Source: Bacteroidota bacterium (GTDB taxonomy: Bacteria > Bacteroidota > Bacteroidia > UKL13-3). From it: a DNA stretch of 64,000 bases. The first letter of the stretch is position 1. Each line of letters starts with the position of its first letter. Below the pieces are notes generated by a model, which was not told where the DNA came from, made no database searches, and worked only from the letters and a program-made list of their open reading frames with translations. This document shows, piece by piece, positions 41,864 to 50,011 of the stretch. A program made the translations under genes and the position numbers. The DNA lies in contig JAAFJM010000007.1 in NCBI GenBank assembly GCA_013298895.1, positions 62,001 to 126,000 of the forward strand, given 5' to 3'.

Positions 41864-44410
41864 TTAAATAGTTTTGCTGTTAATTTCTTTTGTCTGAATT
41901 CTTTTTAAAATGGATAAAAAGAATCCTATGATCATAATAATAGTTCCGGCCCAAACTAAGTTAATCCAAGGAAAAACAATGGCTTTCATAATGATGAAAT
42001 TACCCGTATTGTCTTTTTCCGATGTTTCAATGGTTATTTTTTTAGTTTCAGGATTTACTTCCTTAAAGCTAAACTTGGTTTTTATTTCTTCGCTGTAAGC
42101 ATCAAAACTAGCCACTTGCCTATCTTTTATGCCATAAAGCGGTGTAATGTTATATACATTATCAAGTGTATGAATGGCTATTTCTGCACCAATTAATATT
42201 TCCGATTGGTTTACATTATTGCTTTTTTGCACATTAGAACTGATGCTTTTTAAAACACAAAATGCGTTACTCAAATAAATGGTATCGCCTTGCGCTAACT
42301 CATGTTTTTTAGTATTTACAAATTTAGCTTCTTTCTTTTCGGCCGGCACTGAACTAACGTATGTAAATACATCGTGGCTTAAATAATGTTTGGTATCGGG
42401 GTTAGCCACCAAACCAAACTTAGGATTTATTTGTGCATTTGGATACAAGTTAAATTCATAATCAACTTTGCCTGTTTCTTTGTTTAGTTTTTTATAATTT
42501 ACTTGGTAAAAAGTATTTACCCATTGTTGGCTATCGCCTACATAAGTAATTTCGTAATCCGACATTTTTAGTGGTTTACCACCTTCTAAATACACATTTT
42601 CAATATTGTTTTTGTCGTCAAACTCAGGGTTTAAAACTTTACCGCTTTCGTTTATAGAAATTACTTTTTTATTGGCCGATGAAACCAAAACACCCACTAA
42701 TAAAACACCAAAACCAATATGCGCAACTGATGCGCCTACTAATTTTACCTTACCTTTAAAAATTGGTTTTAATAAACTTCCGTTACCAATTATGGCATAA
42801 ACAGCAGCAAACAATAAAGATATGAATACATAATTTTCTATCTTAAAGGCAAAGAATAAAACAAATGCAATTACACCTGAAATTATAAAATGTGTTATGA
42901 TTTTTTTAATGCCATCAGCACCATTTTTTTTGTATTTTAAAACATGGGCTACCGCTGTTAAAGTAGCAATAATAATTGCCAAAGGCATTTGCCATTTATT
43001 GTAATGATTTATTACATCGGTAGGAGGGGCCAATTTTAAATCGAACATTTTGTTAAATACGGGAATAGAGGTAGTTAAAATAATTTGGAAAGCCGAAATA
43101 CCAAGCATTAAACTGCCTATAAACATCCAAAACTCGCGGGTATAAATTTCATCATCTTTTTTGCTCGATGGAATGTATTTAGCTAAGTAATAAATATTCG
43201 AAATTACTGACAATGAGCCAATAACAATTAGAGGCCATTTGTTGATGTTTAATTTTTCGCTTAATAAAATACCAATCACCAATAAGATTAATGCACCAAA
43301 ATTGATCCAGAAAATTAAAGGTTTTTTCTCCAAAACCAATGGCACAATCCAAACAAACATCAATACAAAAAGCAATAATTGTCCGCTCATACCTAAATCG
43401 GTAAACGAGTGAACAGATGAGTTACCTAATACCCCACTTCTGGTTAAAAAAGTAGCATACAATACCAAAATAAAGGTTAAAATAATAAAGGCAAAAGTAG
43501 CTTGTAAAGCATTGCCTGTAGCTTTATAAATAAGCATTAAGTGCAAGCCTGCAATTAAAGTTAACCAAGGCACTAGTGATGCATTTTCTACAGGATCCCA
43601 AGCCCAATAGCCACCAAAACTTAAACTTTCGTAAGCCCAAAATCCACCCATAATAATACCAGTTCCCAATACCATAACACTTACCAATGCCCATGGTAAA
43701 GCTGGCTTTATCCATTCGCTAAATTGTTTACGCATTAAAGCTGCAATGGCAAAAGCAAACGGAACCACTGTAGTAGCAAAACCAAAAAACAATGTTGGTG
43801 GATGAATTACCATCCAATAGTTTTGTAATAATGGGTTTAAACCATTGCCATCTTTTATCTTGCTTAAATAATCAGGTTGTTTAAAAATAGGTGCATTGCC
43901 CATGGCATTACGCAATAATTCAAAAGGGGTGCTACCAAATTTTATTCCCCAAATTTTTACTCCTAAAAGCATACTGGTTAAAGCTATTTGCGATAGCATA
44001 ACCACAAACATTACAGGATTGGTCCAAGTTTTGGCAGTAGCTAAAATTAACCAACCAATAACCATCTGCCAAAAAATCCAAAGTAAAAAACTACCCTCTT
44101 GACCTTCCCAAAAGCACGAAATCATGAAATGAACAGGCAAATCGCGGCTGCTATGTTGCCATGCATAATGGTATTCAAAATAGTGTTTGTAAATAATAAA
44201 AAACAGCGCGCTAATGATGGTAAGCACTGCCAATGTGTGCACATAAAAACTTAGTTTAGCTGTTTTGGCCCAATGGGTTTCTTGTGGTTTTTTTTCGGCA
44301 AAGTAGTAACTAACTGCTGATAATATAGATGTAATAAAACTGAAAACCACCGCCATGCGGCCTAAGTTTCCAATCCATAAATGTTCACCTTCAAAAATTA
44401 TATTGCTCAT
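41864..44410 (-). CDS. ccmF: cytochrome c maturation heme lyase subunit CcmF
   Basis: An 848-residue polytopic membrane protein of the CcmF family, which attaches heme to apocytochrome c on the outer side of the inner membrane. The heme-handling tryptophan-rich motif GGYWAWDPVENASLVPWL is intact. The conserved histidine loops are visible (YHYAWQHSSRDLP, MVIHPPTLFFGF), as is TFLTRSGVLGNSSVHSF. A long extracytoplasmic segment (about 590-800) precedes a last helix near the C-terminus, and the protein is somewhat longer than proteobacterial CcmF. A TACATTTG promoter box lies at 44428-44435 (minus strand), 17 bases before the ATG. The other ccm genes are 2.4 kb away at 46784-48004. Confidence 0.94.
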   Translation of the reverse strand: MSNIIFEGEHLWIGNLGRMAVVFSFITSILSAVSYYFAEKKPQETHWAKTAKLSFYVHTLAVLTIISALFFIIYKHYFEYHYAWQHSSRDLPVHFMISCFWEGQEGSFLLWIFWQMVIGWLILATAKTWTNPVMFVVMLSQIALTSMLLGVKIWGIKFGSTPFELLRNAMGNAPIFKQPDYLSKIKDGNGLNPLLQNYWMVIHPPTLFFGFATTVVPFAFAIAALMRKQFSEWIKPALPWALVSVMVLGTGIIMGGFWAYESLSFGGYWAWDPVENASLVPWLTLIAGLHLMLIYKATGNALQATFAFIILTFILVLYATFLTRSGVLGNSSVHSFTDLGMSGQLLLFVLMFVWIVPLVLEKKPLIFWINFGALILLVIGILLSEKLNINKWPLIVIGSLSVISNIYYLAKYIPSSKKDDEIYTREFWMFIGSLMLGISAFQIILTTSIPVFNKMFDLKLAPPTDVINHYNKWQMPLAIIIATLTAVAHVLKYKKNGADGIKKIITHFIISGVIAFVLFFAFKIENYVFISLLFAAVYAIIGNGSLLKPIFKGKVKLVGASVAHIGFGVLLVGVLVSSANKKVISINESGKVLNPEFDDKNNIENVYLEGGKPLKMSDYEITYVGDSQQWVNTFYQVNYKKLNKETGKVDYEFNLYPNAQINPKFGLVANPDTKHYLSHDVFTYVSSVPAEKKEAKFVNTKKHELAQGDTIYLSNAFCVLKSISSNVQKSNNVNQSEILIGAEIAIHTLDNVYNITPLYGIKDRQVASFDAYSEEIKTKFSFKEVNPETKKITIETSEKDNTGNFIIMKAIVFPWINLVWAGTIIMIIGFFLSILKRIQTKEINSKTI

Positions 44411-44427
44411 GTAATAAATTTAAACGG

Positions 44428-44435
44428 CAAATGTA
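44428..44435 (-). promoter_or_regulatory. -7 box of ccmF
   Basis: TACATTTG on the minus strand, matching TAnnTTTG, ends 17 bases before the ccmF start codon. Confidence 0.5.
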
Positions 44436-44672
44436 AGTAAAGCTAAGTAATGAAAACGGATAAAAAAAGTATGAGTGAAGTCAAGTAGTTTTGGGGTGTT
44501 TAAGTTCTGAGTGTTTGATTGCGTATATGCGTATGTGTTTATGATCTGAGTGTTTAACTATTGATATTAAAATAGAGAAACTTGATATAAATAATAAATA
44601 ACATTGACATAATTTGGTTTTTCTGGTTTAATGAATATTTTTGATTTTCTAACAAATTAAAAACATTAACAA

Positions 44673-45647
44673 ATGGAACAAACAACTACTGAACAAACAG
44701 TTGAAGAACAAAAAAATTACACACTTGGTTTTCATGGAACAGGAAGTGAACTTTTCGGAATTATCATTGTAAATTGGTTACTAACAGTAATTACTTTGGG
44801 ATTTTACTATCCGTGGGCAAAAGCCAAACAATTAAGCTATATGTTTGGCGCAACATCTTTAAATAATGATCGTTTTGCATTTCATGGTACTGGTAAAGAA
44901 ATGTTCAAAGGTTTTATAAAGGCCTTAATAATTTTTGTGGTGTTGTATGGAATTCTTATTGTTTCAGTTGTATTTCATATAGAAATTTTAGGGTTTGCAA
45001 TATTCTATATTGGATTTCTTGGTTTAATTCCTTTGGCTATTCATGGAACATACAAGTACAGAATGTCAAGAACTTCTTGGAGAGGGATTCGATTTGGTTA
45101 CAGAGGAGAAAGAGGTCAATTATTTGGCGTATTTATTAAAGGAATTTTGTTATCAATATTAACCATTGGTATTTATGGTTCTTGGTTTGCCATGAATTTA
45201 AGAAATTATATTTTTAGCAATATCAAGTTTGGTAATATTGAATTTAAATCCAACGCAAGAGGAAGCAGTTATTTTGTATTAGTACTCAAAGGTTATTTTT
45301 TATCTATTATTACATTGGGTATTTATTCCTTTTGGTGGATGAGTGAGATTTTTGCTTTTTATGTTAACAACATAAGTATGCATAAAGATGACAAAGAGAT
45401 TATGTTAAAATCTACAGCAACTGGAGTTGGCTTTTTAGGATTAATTTTAGGAAATTTATTAATTATTGTATTCACCTTAGGATTAGGATTTGCATGGACA
45501 CAGGTTCGCACCATGAACTTTTTTGCAAATAATATTGAATTAGAAGGAAATATTGATTTAGATACCATTAGCCAAACTGAAGATGAGTTTACAGATGCTA
45601 CAGGCGAGGATGTAAGTGACTTTTTAGATTTAGACATTACATTGTAA
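44673..45647 (+). CDS. DUF898 (YjgN-like) membrane protein
   Basis: A 324-residue integral membrane protein of the DUF898/YjgN family, with about six to eight hydrophobic segments. Repeated motifs are FHGTGSELFGI, FHGTGKEMFKG, TLGFYYPWAKAKQLSY and RTSWRGIRFGYRG; FHGTG near the start and the W-RG(I/L) motif are typical. The C-terminal 40 residues are acidic. The function of the family is unknown. The stop codon overlaps the start of the next gene (TAATG), an M48 peptidase; this pairing of DUF898 with M48 recurs in other bacteria and suggests a joint envelope role. Confidence 0.88.
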   Translation: MEQTTTEQTVEEQKNYTLGFHGTGSELFGIIIVNWLLTVITLGFYYPWAKAKQLSYMFGATSLNNDRFAFHGTGKEMFKGFIKALIIFVVLYGILIVSVVFHIEILGFAIFYIGFLGLIPLAIHGTYKYRMSRTSWRGIRFGYRGERGQLFGVFIKGILLSILTIGIYGSWFAMNLRNYIFSNIKFGNIEFKSNARGSSYFVLVLKGYFLSIITLGIYSFWWMSEIFAFYVNNISMHKDDKEIMLKSTATGVGFLGLILGNLLIIVFTLGLGFAWTQVRTMNFFANNIELEGNIDLDTISQTEDEFTDATGEDVSDFLDLDITL

Positions 45648-46729
45648 TGCAGGATATCAAAGCAATTTATTTTGATGGAAATTCATCCATTGCACAATCA
45701 ATTGATTTTGTATTGGATGAAAAAAATGCAATTTTTATTTTCGGCTCTCCACAATTGGGTAATGCAAAACATTCAGTTATGGATGCTAAAATTTCAAATC
45801 ATAGTGGTTTGTTAATTATTGAATTTGGTACTAGTCCGATTCAAACCATAAAAATTGATGACGCTGAATACATAAAATATCTGAAAAATTATTTAAGCGC
45901 AAACGGAATCCAAACATGGTATCAAAAGCTTATTAATTTAGGCGTAAAAGTACATTTGTTAATAGCACTTAGTATTTTAGGATTAATTGCAGGCTCTTAC
46001 TTTTTTGTTTTGCCTTTTGTGGCCGAACAAGCAGTGGTTTTAGTGCCTAAATCTTATGATGATAAGATGGGTGAAGAGTTTTACCAACATTTTGTAGAAT
46101 ACAATGTTATTGATTCAGCTAAAACCAAACAATTGGAGGAATTTGCTCAAAAACTACAATTTAATAATTCACAAAAACTTCATTTTACAGTGGTTAAGTC
46201 AGATATTGTAAATGCATTTGCATTGCCCGATGGGCACATCATAGTATTTACAGGTTTGTTAGATTTGATGCAAAATTATGAAGAATTGGTAGCTTTACTT
46301 GGCCATGAGGCAACACATGTAAACGAGCGACATTCTGTTAAAATGCTTTGCAGAAACATAGCTGGTTATTTATTAATTTCGGCTATTTTAAGCGATGCAA
46401 ATGGTGTAATTGCTACGATTGCTGATAATGCAAATGGAATTTATTCTTTAACTTTTTCTAGAGGTTTTGAGCGAGAAGCCGATTTAAAAGGTTTTGAAAT
46501 AATGAAAGTGAACAAAGTTAATCCAAACGGAATGAGTAACTTGTTTTTACGACTGAAAGAAGGAAATAAAATTGATATTGAAATTCCTGAATTTTTAAGT
46601 TCACATCCGGTAACTGATGCCAGAATTGAATACGTGAATGAAACAATAAAAAGTGATACTTATAAATACCAAACCAATTTGGAACTAAAAAAAATATTTG
46701 AAGCAATAAAGAATACTACTTCAGAATAA
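45647..46729 (+). CDS. M48 family metallopeptidase
   Basis: A 360-residue membrane-anchored zinc peptidase. The N-terminal ~100 residues are cytoplasmic, a membrane segment follows (LLIALSILGLIAGSYFFVL), and the peptidase domain then carries the zinc motif LLGHEATHVNERHSVKM and the third ligand in FEREADLKGFEIM. NAFALPDGHIIVFTGLL is also typical of M48. It overlaps the DUF898 gene by one base, so the two are translated together. They form a plus-strand island between minus-strand ccm genes, and end at a terminator. Confidence 0.92.
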   Translation: MQDIKAIYFDGNSSIAQSIDFVLDEKNAIFIFGSPQLGNAKHSVMDAKISNHSGLLIIEFGTSPIQTIKIDDAEYIKYLKNYLSANGIQTWYQKLINLGVKVHLLIALSILGLIAGSYFFVLPFVAEQAVVLVPKSYDDKMGEEFYQHFVEYNVIDSAKTKQLEEFAQKLQFNNSQKLHFTVVKSDIVNAFALPDGHIIVFTGLLDLMQNYEELVALLGHEATHVNERHSVKMLCRNIAGYLLISAILSDANGVIATIADNANGIYSLTFSRGFEREADLKGFEIMKVNKVNPNGMSNLFLRLKEGNKIDIEIPEFLSSHPVTDARIEYVNETIKSDTYKYQTNLELKKIFEAIKNTTSE

Positions 46730-46751
46730 AATCTTTAAATACAATAAACAA

Positions 46752-46778
46752 AAAAAAGAGGCCGAAAGCCTCTTTTTT
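46752..46778. terminator. bidirectional terminator between the M48 gene and ccmE
   Basis: AAAAGAGGC and GCCTCTTTT with a CGAAA loop, A-run before and T-run after, serving convergent genes. Confidence 0.9.
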
Positions 46779-46783
46779 GTTTT

Positions 46784-47167
46784 TTATGATTTTACTTGAT
46801 TATCAGTGTATTTACTAGGGCATTTTAACAAAATTTTGCTGGCTTCAAAATGGTCAGTTTCCATTTTTCCAATAATTACTATTTTTTCACTTCTTTCAAA
46901 ATCAGCTGGTTCTGGAGCGTGGTAAACTACTTTTTGCTCTTGTCCTTTTTCGTCAATTAAGTAAAAGCTAAAGTAATTGGCATCTTTTTTAGGGTCAAAA
47001 TATTTTTCTTTTTGGCGGTTTAAAGTTCCCACCACATGAAATTCTTTTCCGGGGTTTTCGGCTGCTACCGAAAAGTTTTCGTAGCTACTTGCATCGCTAG
47101 TGGTGCTTATAATGGCGCCAATAGCAATGGCTATTAACACTATAATGATGATACTCGATTTTTTCAT
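46784..47167 (-). CDS. ccmE: cytochrome c maturation heme chaperone CcmE, Cys-type
   Basis: A 127-residue CcmE, which carries heme from CcmC to CcmF in the periplasm. It has an N-terminal membrane anchor (IIIIVLIAIAIGAII) and an OB-fold domain with FHVVGTLNRQ, VVYHAPEPADF and VIIGKM. The heme-binding motif near the C-terminus is CPSKY (Cys116, Tyr120), a CxxxY form, where most bacteria have HxxxY. CxxxY versions are known from archaea and some bacteria with a variant System I. It follows ccmD by four bases and is the last gene of ccmC-ccmD-ccmE. Confidence 0.9.
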   Translation of the reverse strand: MKKSSIIIIVLIAIAIGAIISTTSDASSYENFSVAAENPGKEFHVVGTLNRQKEKYFDPKKDANYFSFYLIDEKGQEQKVVYHAPEPADFERSEKIVIIGKMETDHFEASKILLKCPSKYTDNQVKS

Positions 47168-47171
47168 TTTC

Positions 47172-47348
47172 TTATTTTTTATCTTTATTTTCTAATTTAC
47201 GTAAGCGTAAATCCATCATTACTAGGTAACCGCAAAGTAAGGTAAAAATAATAGCAATTACGGTTACTACTACATCCATTTTGCCATTTCCAAATAAATC
47301 AGTCATTTGGCTAGCATCTATTTTAGCTTGATTTGTTATAAAATTCAT
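47172..47348 (-). CDS. ccmD: CcmD-like small membrane protein
   Basis: A 58-residue protein. It has a short N-terminal part, one membrane segment (MDVVVTVIAIIFTLLCGYLV) and a basic tail (MDLRLRKLENKDKK). That matches CcmD, a single-span helper that stabilises the CcmC-heme-CcmE complex. CcmD sequences are poorly conserved, so position counts most: the ATG overlaps the ccmC stop (ATGA), and ccmE starts four bases after its stop. The coding frame is closed on both sides by its neighbours, which supports a real gene. Confidence 0.85.
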   Translation of the reverse strand: MNFITNQAKIDASQMTDLFGNGKMDVVVTVIAIIFTLLCGYLVMMDLRLRKLENKDKK

Positions 47349-48004
47349 GTTAAGTTACTTAATTTTTTAGTTCTTTTGCCAATATCGGCTATCCAAAATC
47401 CAATTAAAATCCAACCCATTACTGCAGGGTAAAATACCATTCTCAGGCGACTATCTAAATCGTAAGAATTAAAACCAGGGTTTCCACCATTTCCTGGGTG
47501 CAAAGAGTCGGTTAAACGAGGTAAAATAAATACCAAAACAACGTAAATAGGGAAACAAAAAATATTGAATACAGCCGAAATACGCGCGCGCTTTTCTTCA
47601 TCAACGATGCTGCTGCGTAATACAAAATAAGCGGCATATAAAAGCATGGCTACAGCTGCAGCGTTTAATTTAGGATCGTTGGTCCAATATGCGCCCCAAG
47701 TGTTTTTAGCCCAAATCATTCCAGTACACAATCCAGCTACTCCAAAAAACATGGCTGTATTAGCAAATACTTCAGCCTCAGAATCGTAATTTAAATTTAC
47801 GGTGTTTTTATTATTTAAAGTTTGAATTGATTTGATAAATGAAAAAAGCAATAAGCTTATCATGGTAAACCACATGGGCACATGAAAATACAAATTACGA
47901 ATACTGTTTTCTAAAATGGGTAAATTAGGAACTGCACCAAATAAACCCTGTATAATAGAATAGAGTACTAAAATAAAACCGGCTATTTTCCACCATTTAA
48001 TCAT
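47345..48004 (-). CDS. ccmC: cytochrome c biogenesis heme handling protein CcmC
   Basis: A 219-residue membrane protein of the CcmC/CcsA family with about six hydrophobic segments. The tryptophan-rich motif is WAKNTWGAYWTNDPKLNAAA, followed by a conserved helix. Histidines on both sides are in YFHVPMWF near the start and SLHPGNGGNPG near the end. It loads heme onto CcmE. It begins the ccmC-ccmD-ccmE operon, with ATGA coupling to ccmD. CcmA/CcmB transporter genes are not in the window. Confidence 0.92.
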   Translation of the reverse strand: MIKWWKIAGFILVLYSIIQGLFGAVPNLPILENSIRNLYFHVPMWFTMISLLLFSFIKSIQTLNNKNTVNLNYDSEAEVFANTAMFFGVAGLCTGMIWAKNTWGAYWTNDPKLNAAAVAMLLYAAYFVLRSSIVDEEKRARISAVFNIFCFPIYVVLVFILPRLTDSLHPGNGGNPGFNSYDLDSRLRMVFYPAVMGWILIGFWIADIGKRTKKLSNLT

Positions 48005-48203
48005 AGTGCGAAAGTATAAAAAATGAAATTGTAAATTTTAAAGTATGATAATATTTATAGTTTTTGTACTATTGCAGTTCAACCAAGGCTAAAAATACTG
48101 AGCAAGTGTAGGTGATAAAAACTTTTTTAAAGTTTTTTTTCATTAATGCTTGTATTTAAAAATAAAAATCAGATATTTGCAGCCCTTATAAAAGAAAAAA
48201 GCG

Positions 48204-48434
48204 ATGAGAGTTTGTGATTTAACTGGTAAAAAAGCATTGAAAGGTAATAACGTTTCGCATTCGAATACAAAAACCAAAAGACGTTTTTATCCAAATTTAC
48301 AAGATAAAAAATTTTATATTCCTGAAGAAGGTCAATGGATTACTTTGCGTGTAAGCACAAAAGCCATTAAAACTATTTCTAAAAAAGGAATTTCGAAAGT
48401 GTTAAACGATTTTGTTAAAAACGGCAAAATTTAA
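48204..48434 (+). CDS. rpmB: 50S ribosomal protein L28
   Basis: Ribosomal protein bL28, 76 residues. The signature is CDLTGKKALKGNNVSHSNTK followed by KRRFYPNLQDKKFYIPEEG, and the length fits Bacteroidota L28. It is the first gene of rpmB-rpmG-DUF4295, a fixed order in this phylum. An upstream ATATTTGCAGCCC sequence around 48173-48185 resembles a start region with a near-consensus -7 box. Confidence 0.97.
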   Translation: MRVCDLTGKKALKGNNVSHSNTKTKRRFYPNLQDKKFYIPEEGQWITLRVSTKAIKTISKKGISKVLNDFVKNGKI

Positions 48435-48451
48435 TTTAGGAGATTCAAGCA

Positions 48452-48634
48452 ATGGCAAAAAAAGGTAACAGAATTCAAGTGATAATGGAATGTACTGAAC
48501 ATAAAAACTCAGGCATGCCAGGAACTAGCCGTTATATCACAACTAAAAACAAAAAAAATACAACTGAGCGTTTAGAATTGAAAAAATACAATCCAATTTT
48601 AAAGCGTAAAACTGTACACAAAGAAATTAAGTAA
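48452..48634 (+). CDS. rpmG: 50S ribosomal protein L33
   Basis: Ribosomal protein bL33, 60 residues. The typical segments are [35 protein letters not shown] and a Lys-rich end. Only one cysteine remains, so no zinc ribbon is formed. Unusually for this phylum, a clear AGGAG (48438-48442) lies nine bases before the ATG. It starts 17 bases after rpmB. Confidence 0.97.
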   Translation: MAKKGNRIQVIMECTEHKNSGMPGTSRYITTKNKKNTTERLELKKYNPILKRKTVHKEIK

Positions 48635-48664
48635 TTAACCCTTAAATATAAAGGAATTTAAACT

Positions 48665-48814
48665 ATGGCAAAGAAAGTAGTTGCAACGTTAAAAACAGGA
48701 TCTGGTAAAGATTACGCTAAAGTTTACCGTGCAGTAAAAAACAAAAAAGGAGCTTACTCTTTTAAAACTGAAATTGTACCTAACGAAAATGTTAAGGCTG
48801 CTTTTAAAGCATAA
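48665..48814 (+). CDS. DUF4295 family small ribosome-associated protein
   Basis: A 49-residue basic protein starting MAKKVVATLKTGSGKDYAKV and continuing with KNKKGAYSFKTEIVP. It is the DUF4295 family, found in Bacteroidota directly after rpmB and rpmG. I recall it being described as a phylum-specific large-subunit protein (bL38) in a Flavobacterium ribosome structure; I cannot verify that here. AAGGA (48651-48655) lies nine bases before the ATG, the same spacing as for rpmG. A terminator follows at once. Confidence 0.9.
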   Translation: MAKKVVATLKTGSGKDYAKVYRAVKNKKGAYSFKTEIVPNENVKAAFKA

Positions 48815-48838
48815 TTTCATTTTTTAATTAATATAATG

Positions 48839-48871
48839 AAAAGCATTCTGGAGTTATTCAGAATGCTTTTT
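48839..48871 (+). terminator. Rho-independent terminator after rpmB-rpmG-DUF4295
   Basis: AAAGCATTCTG and CAGAATGCTTT pair with an eight-base loop; Ts follow. Confidence 0.9.
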
Positions 48872-48950
48872 GTGTTTTTGAAAATTAGATTTTACCCCAG
48901 GTATTATTTGTTTTCAAAGTCAATTAAATAGTACTATCAAAAAAATTACC

Positions 48951-49901
48951 ATGGGAATTTTCAACTTTTTCAGTAAAGAAAAAAAAGAAAAGCTTGATCA
49001 AGGTTTAGAAAAAACCAAGACGAGTTTATTTGATAAAATAAGCAAAGCCATTGCCGGTAAATCATCAGTTGATGATGATTTTTTAGACCAACTAGAGGAA
49101 ATTCTGGTTAGCTCTGATGTGGGTATTCATACCACGCTTAAAATTATTGAACGATTGCAAACTCGAGTGGCTAAAGATAAATACGTAGGCACTTCTGAGT
49201 TAAATGCCATGTTAAAGCAAGAAATTGCTTTATTGCTAGATGAAAACAAAAACGAAAATTTAAGCAGTTTTGAAAATTTACCAGGACAAAAACCTTATGT
49301 AATTATGGTAGTTGGGGTAAATGGCGTGGGTAAAACTACCACCATTGGTAAGTTGGCCAATCAGTTTAAAAAAGCTGGCAAAAAGGTAGTTTTGGGTGCA
49401 GGCGATACTTTTAGAGCTGCGGCTGTAGAACAATTAAAAATTTGGGGAACTAGAAATGGTGTTCATGTGGTAAGCCATGGAATGAATACCGATCCTGCTT
49501 CGGTAGCTTTTGATGCGGTGCAGTATGCCAAAGATAATGATGCTGATGTTTGTATTATAGATACAGCAGGACGTTTGCATAACAAAATTGGTTTAATGGA
49601 TGAACTTTCAAAAATTAAACGTGTAATGAGCAAGGTGCAAGAAGGAACTCCACACGAAGTATTATTGGTTTTGGATGCAAGTACAGGTCAAAATGCTTTT
49701 GAACAAGCCAAACAATTTACAGCTGCTACTGAAGTTAATGCATTGGCATTGACAAAATTAGATGGAACAGCAAAAGGTGGTGTGGTAATTGGCATTGCCG
49801 ATCAATTCAAAATTCCAGTAAAATATATTGGTGTGGGCGAGGGAATTGATGATTTACAAGTTTTCAATAAAGTTGAATTTGTAGATTCGTTGTTTAATTA
49901 A
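48951..49901 (+). CDS. ftsY: signal recognition particle receptor FtsY
   Basis: FtsY, 316 residues, the SRP receptor GTPase that docks ribosome-SRP complexes at the membrane. It has a short N-terminal region, then the N domain (about 20-100) and the NG GTPase: VNGVGKTTTIGKLANQF (G1), GDTFRAAAVEQLKIW, DTAGRLHNK (G3) and LTKLDGTAKGG (G4/G5). The long acidic N-terminal extension of proteobacterial FtsY is absent, as in other Bacteroidota. Its position behind the DUF4295 gene is common in the phylum. Confidence 0.97.
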   Translation: MGIFNFFSKEKKEKLDQGLEKTKTSLFDKISKAIAGKSSVDDDFLDQLEEILVSSDVGIHTTLKIIERLQTRVAKDKYVGTSELNAMLKQEIALLLDENKNENLSSFENLPGQKPYVIMVVGVNGVGKTTTIGKLANQFKKAGKKVVLGAGDTFRAAAVEQLKIWGTRNGVHVVSHGMNTDPASVAFDAVQYAKDNDADVCIIDTAGRLHNKIGLMDELSKIKRVMSKVQEGTPHEVLLVLDASTGQNAFEQAKQFTAATEVNALALTKLDGTAKGGVVIGIADQFKIPVKYIGVGEGIDDLQVFNKVEFVDSLFN

Positions 49902-50011
49902 CTAAGCCAAAGATTTCTCAGAAAAATAAAATAATAGACTCCGCATAAAACTACACTTCTTTTCAATTTAGCTAAATATGAAATCAGTGAAATCTGTGGC
50001 TAAAACTATAC

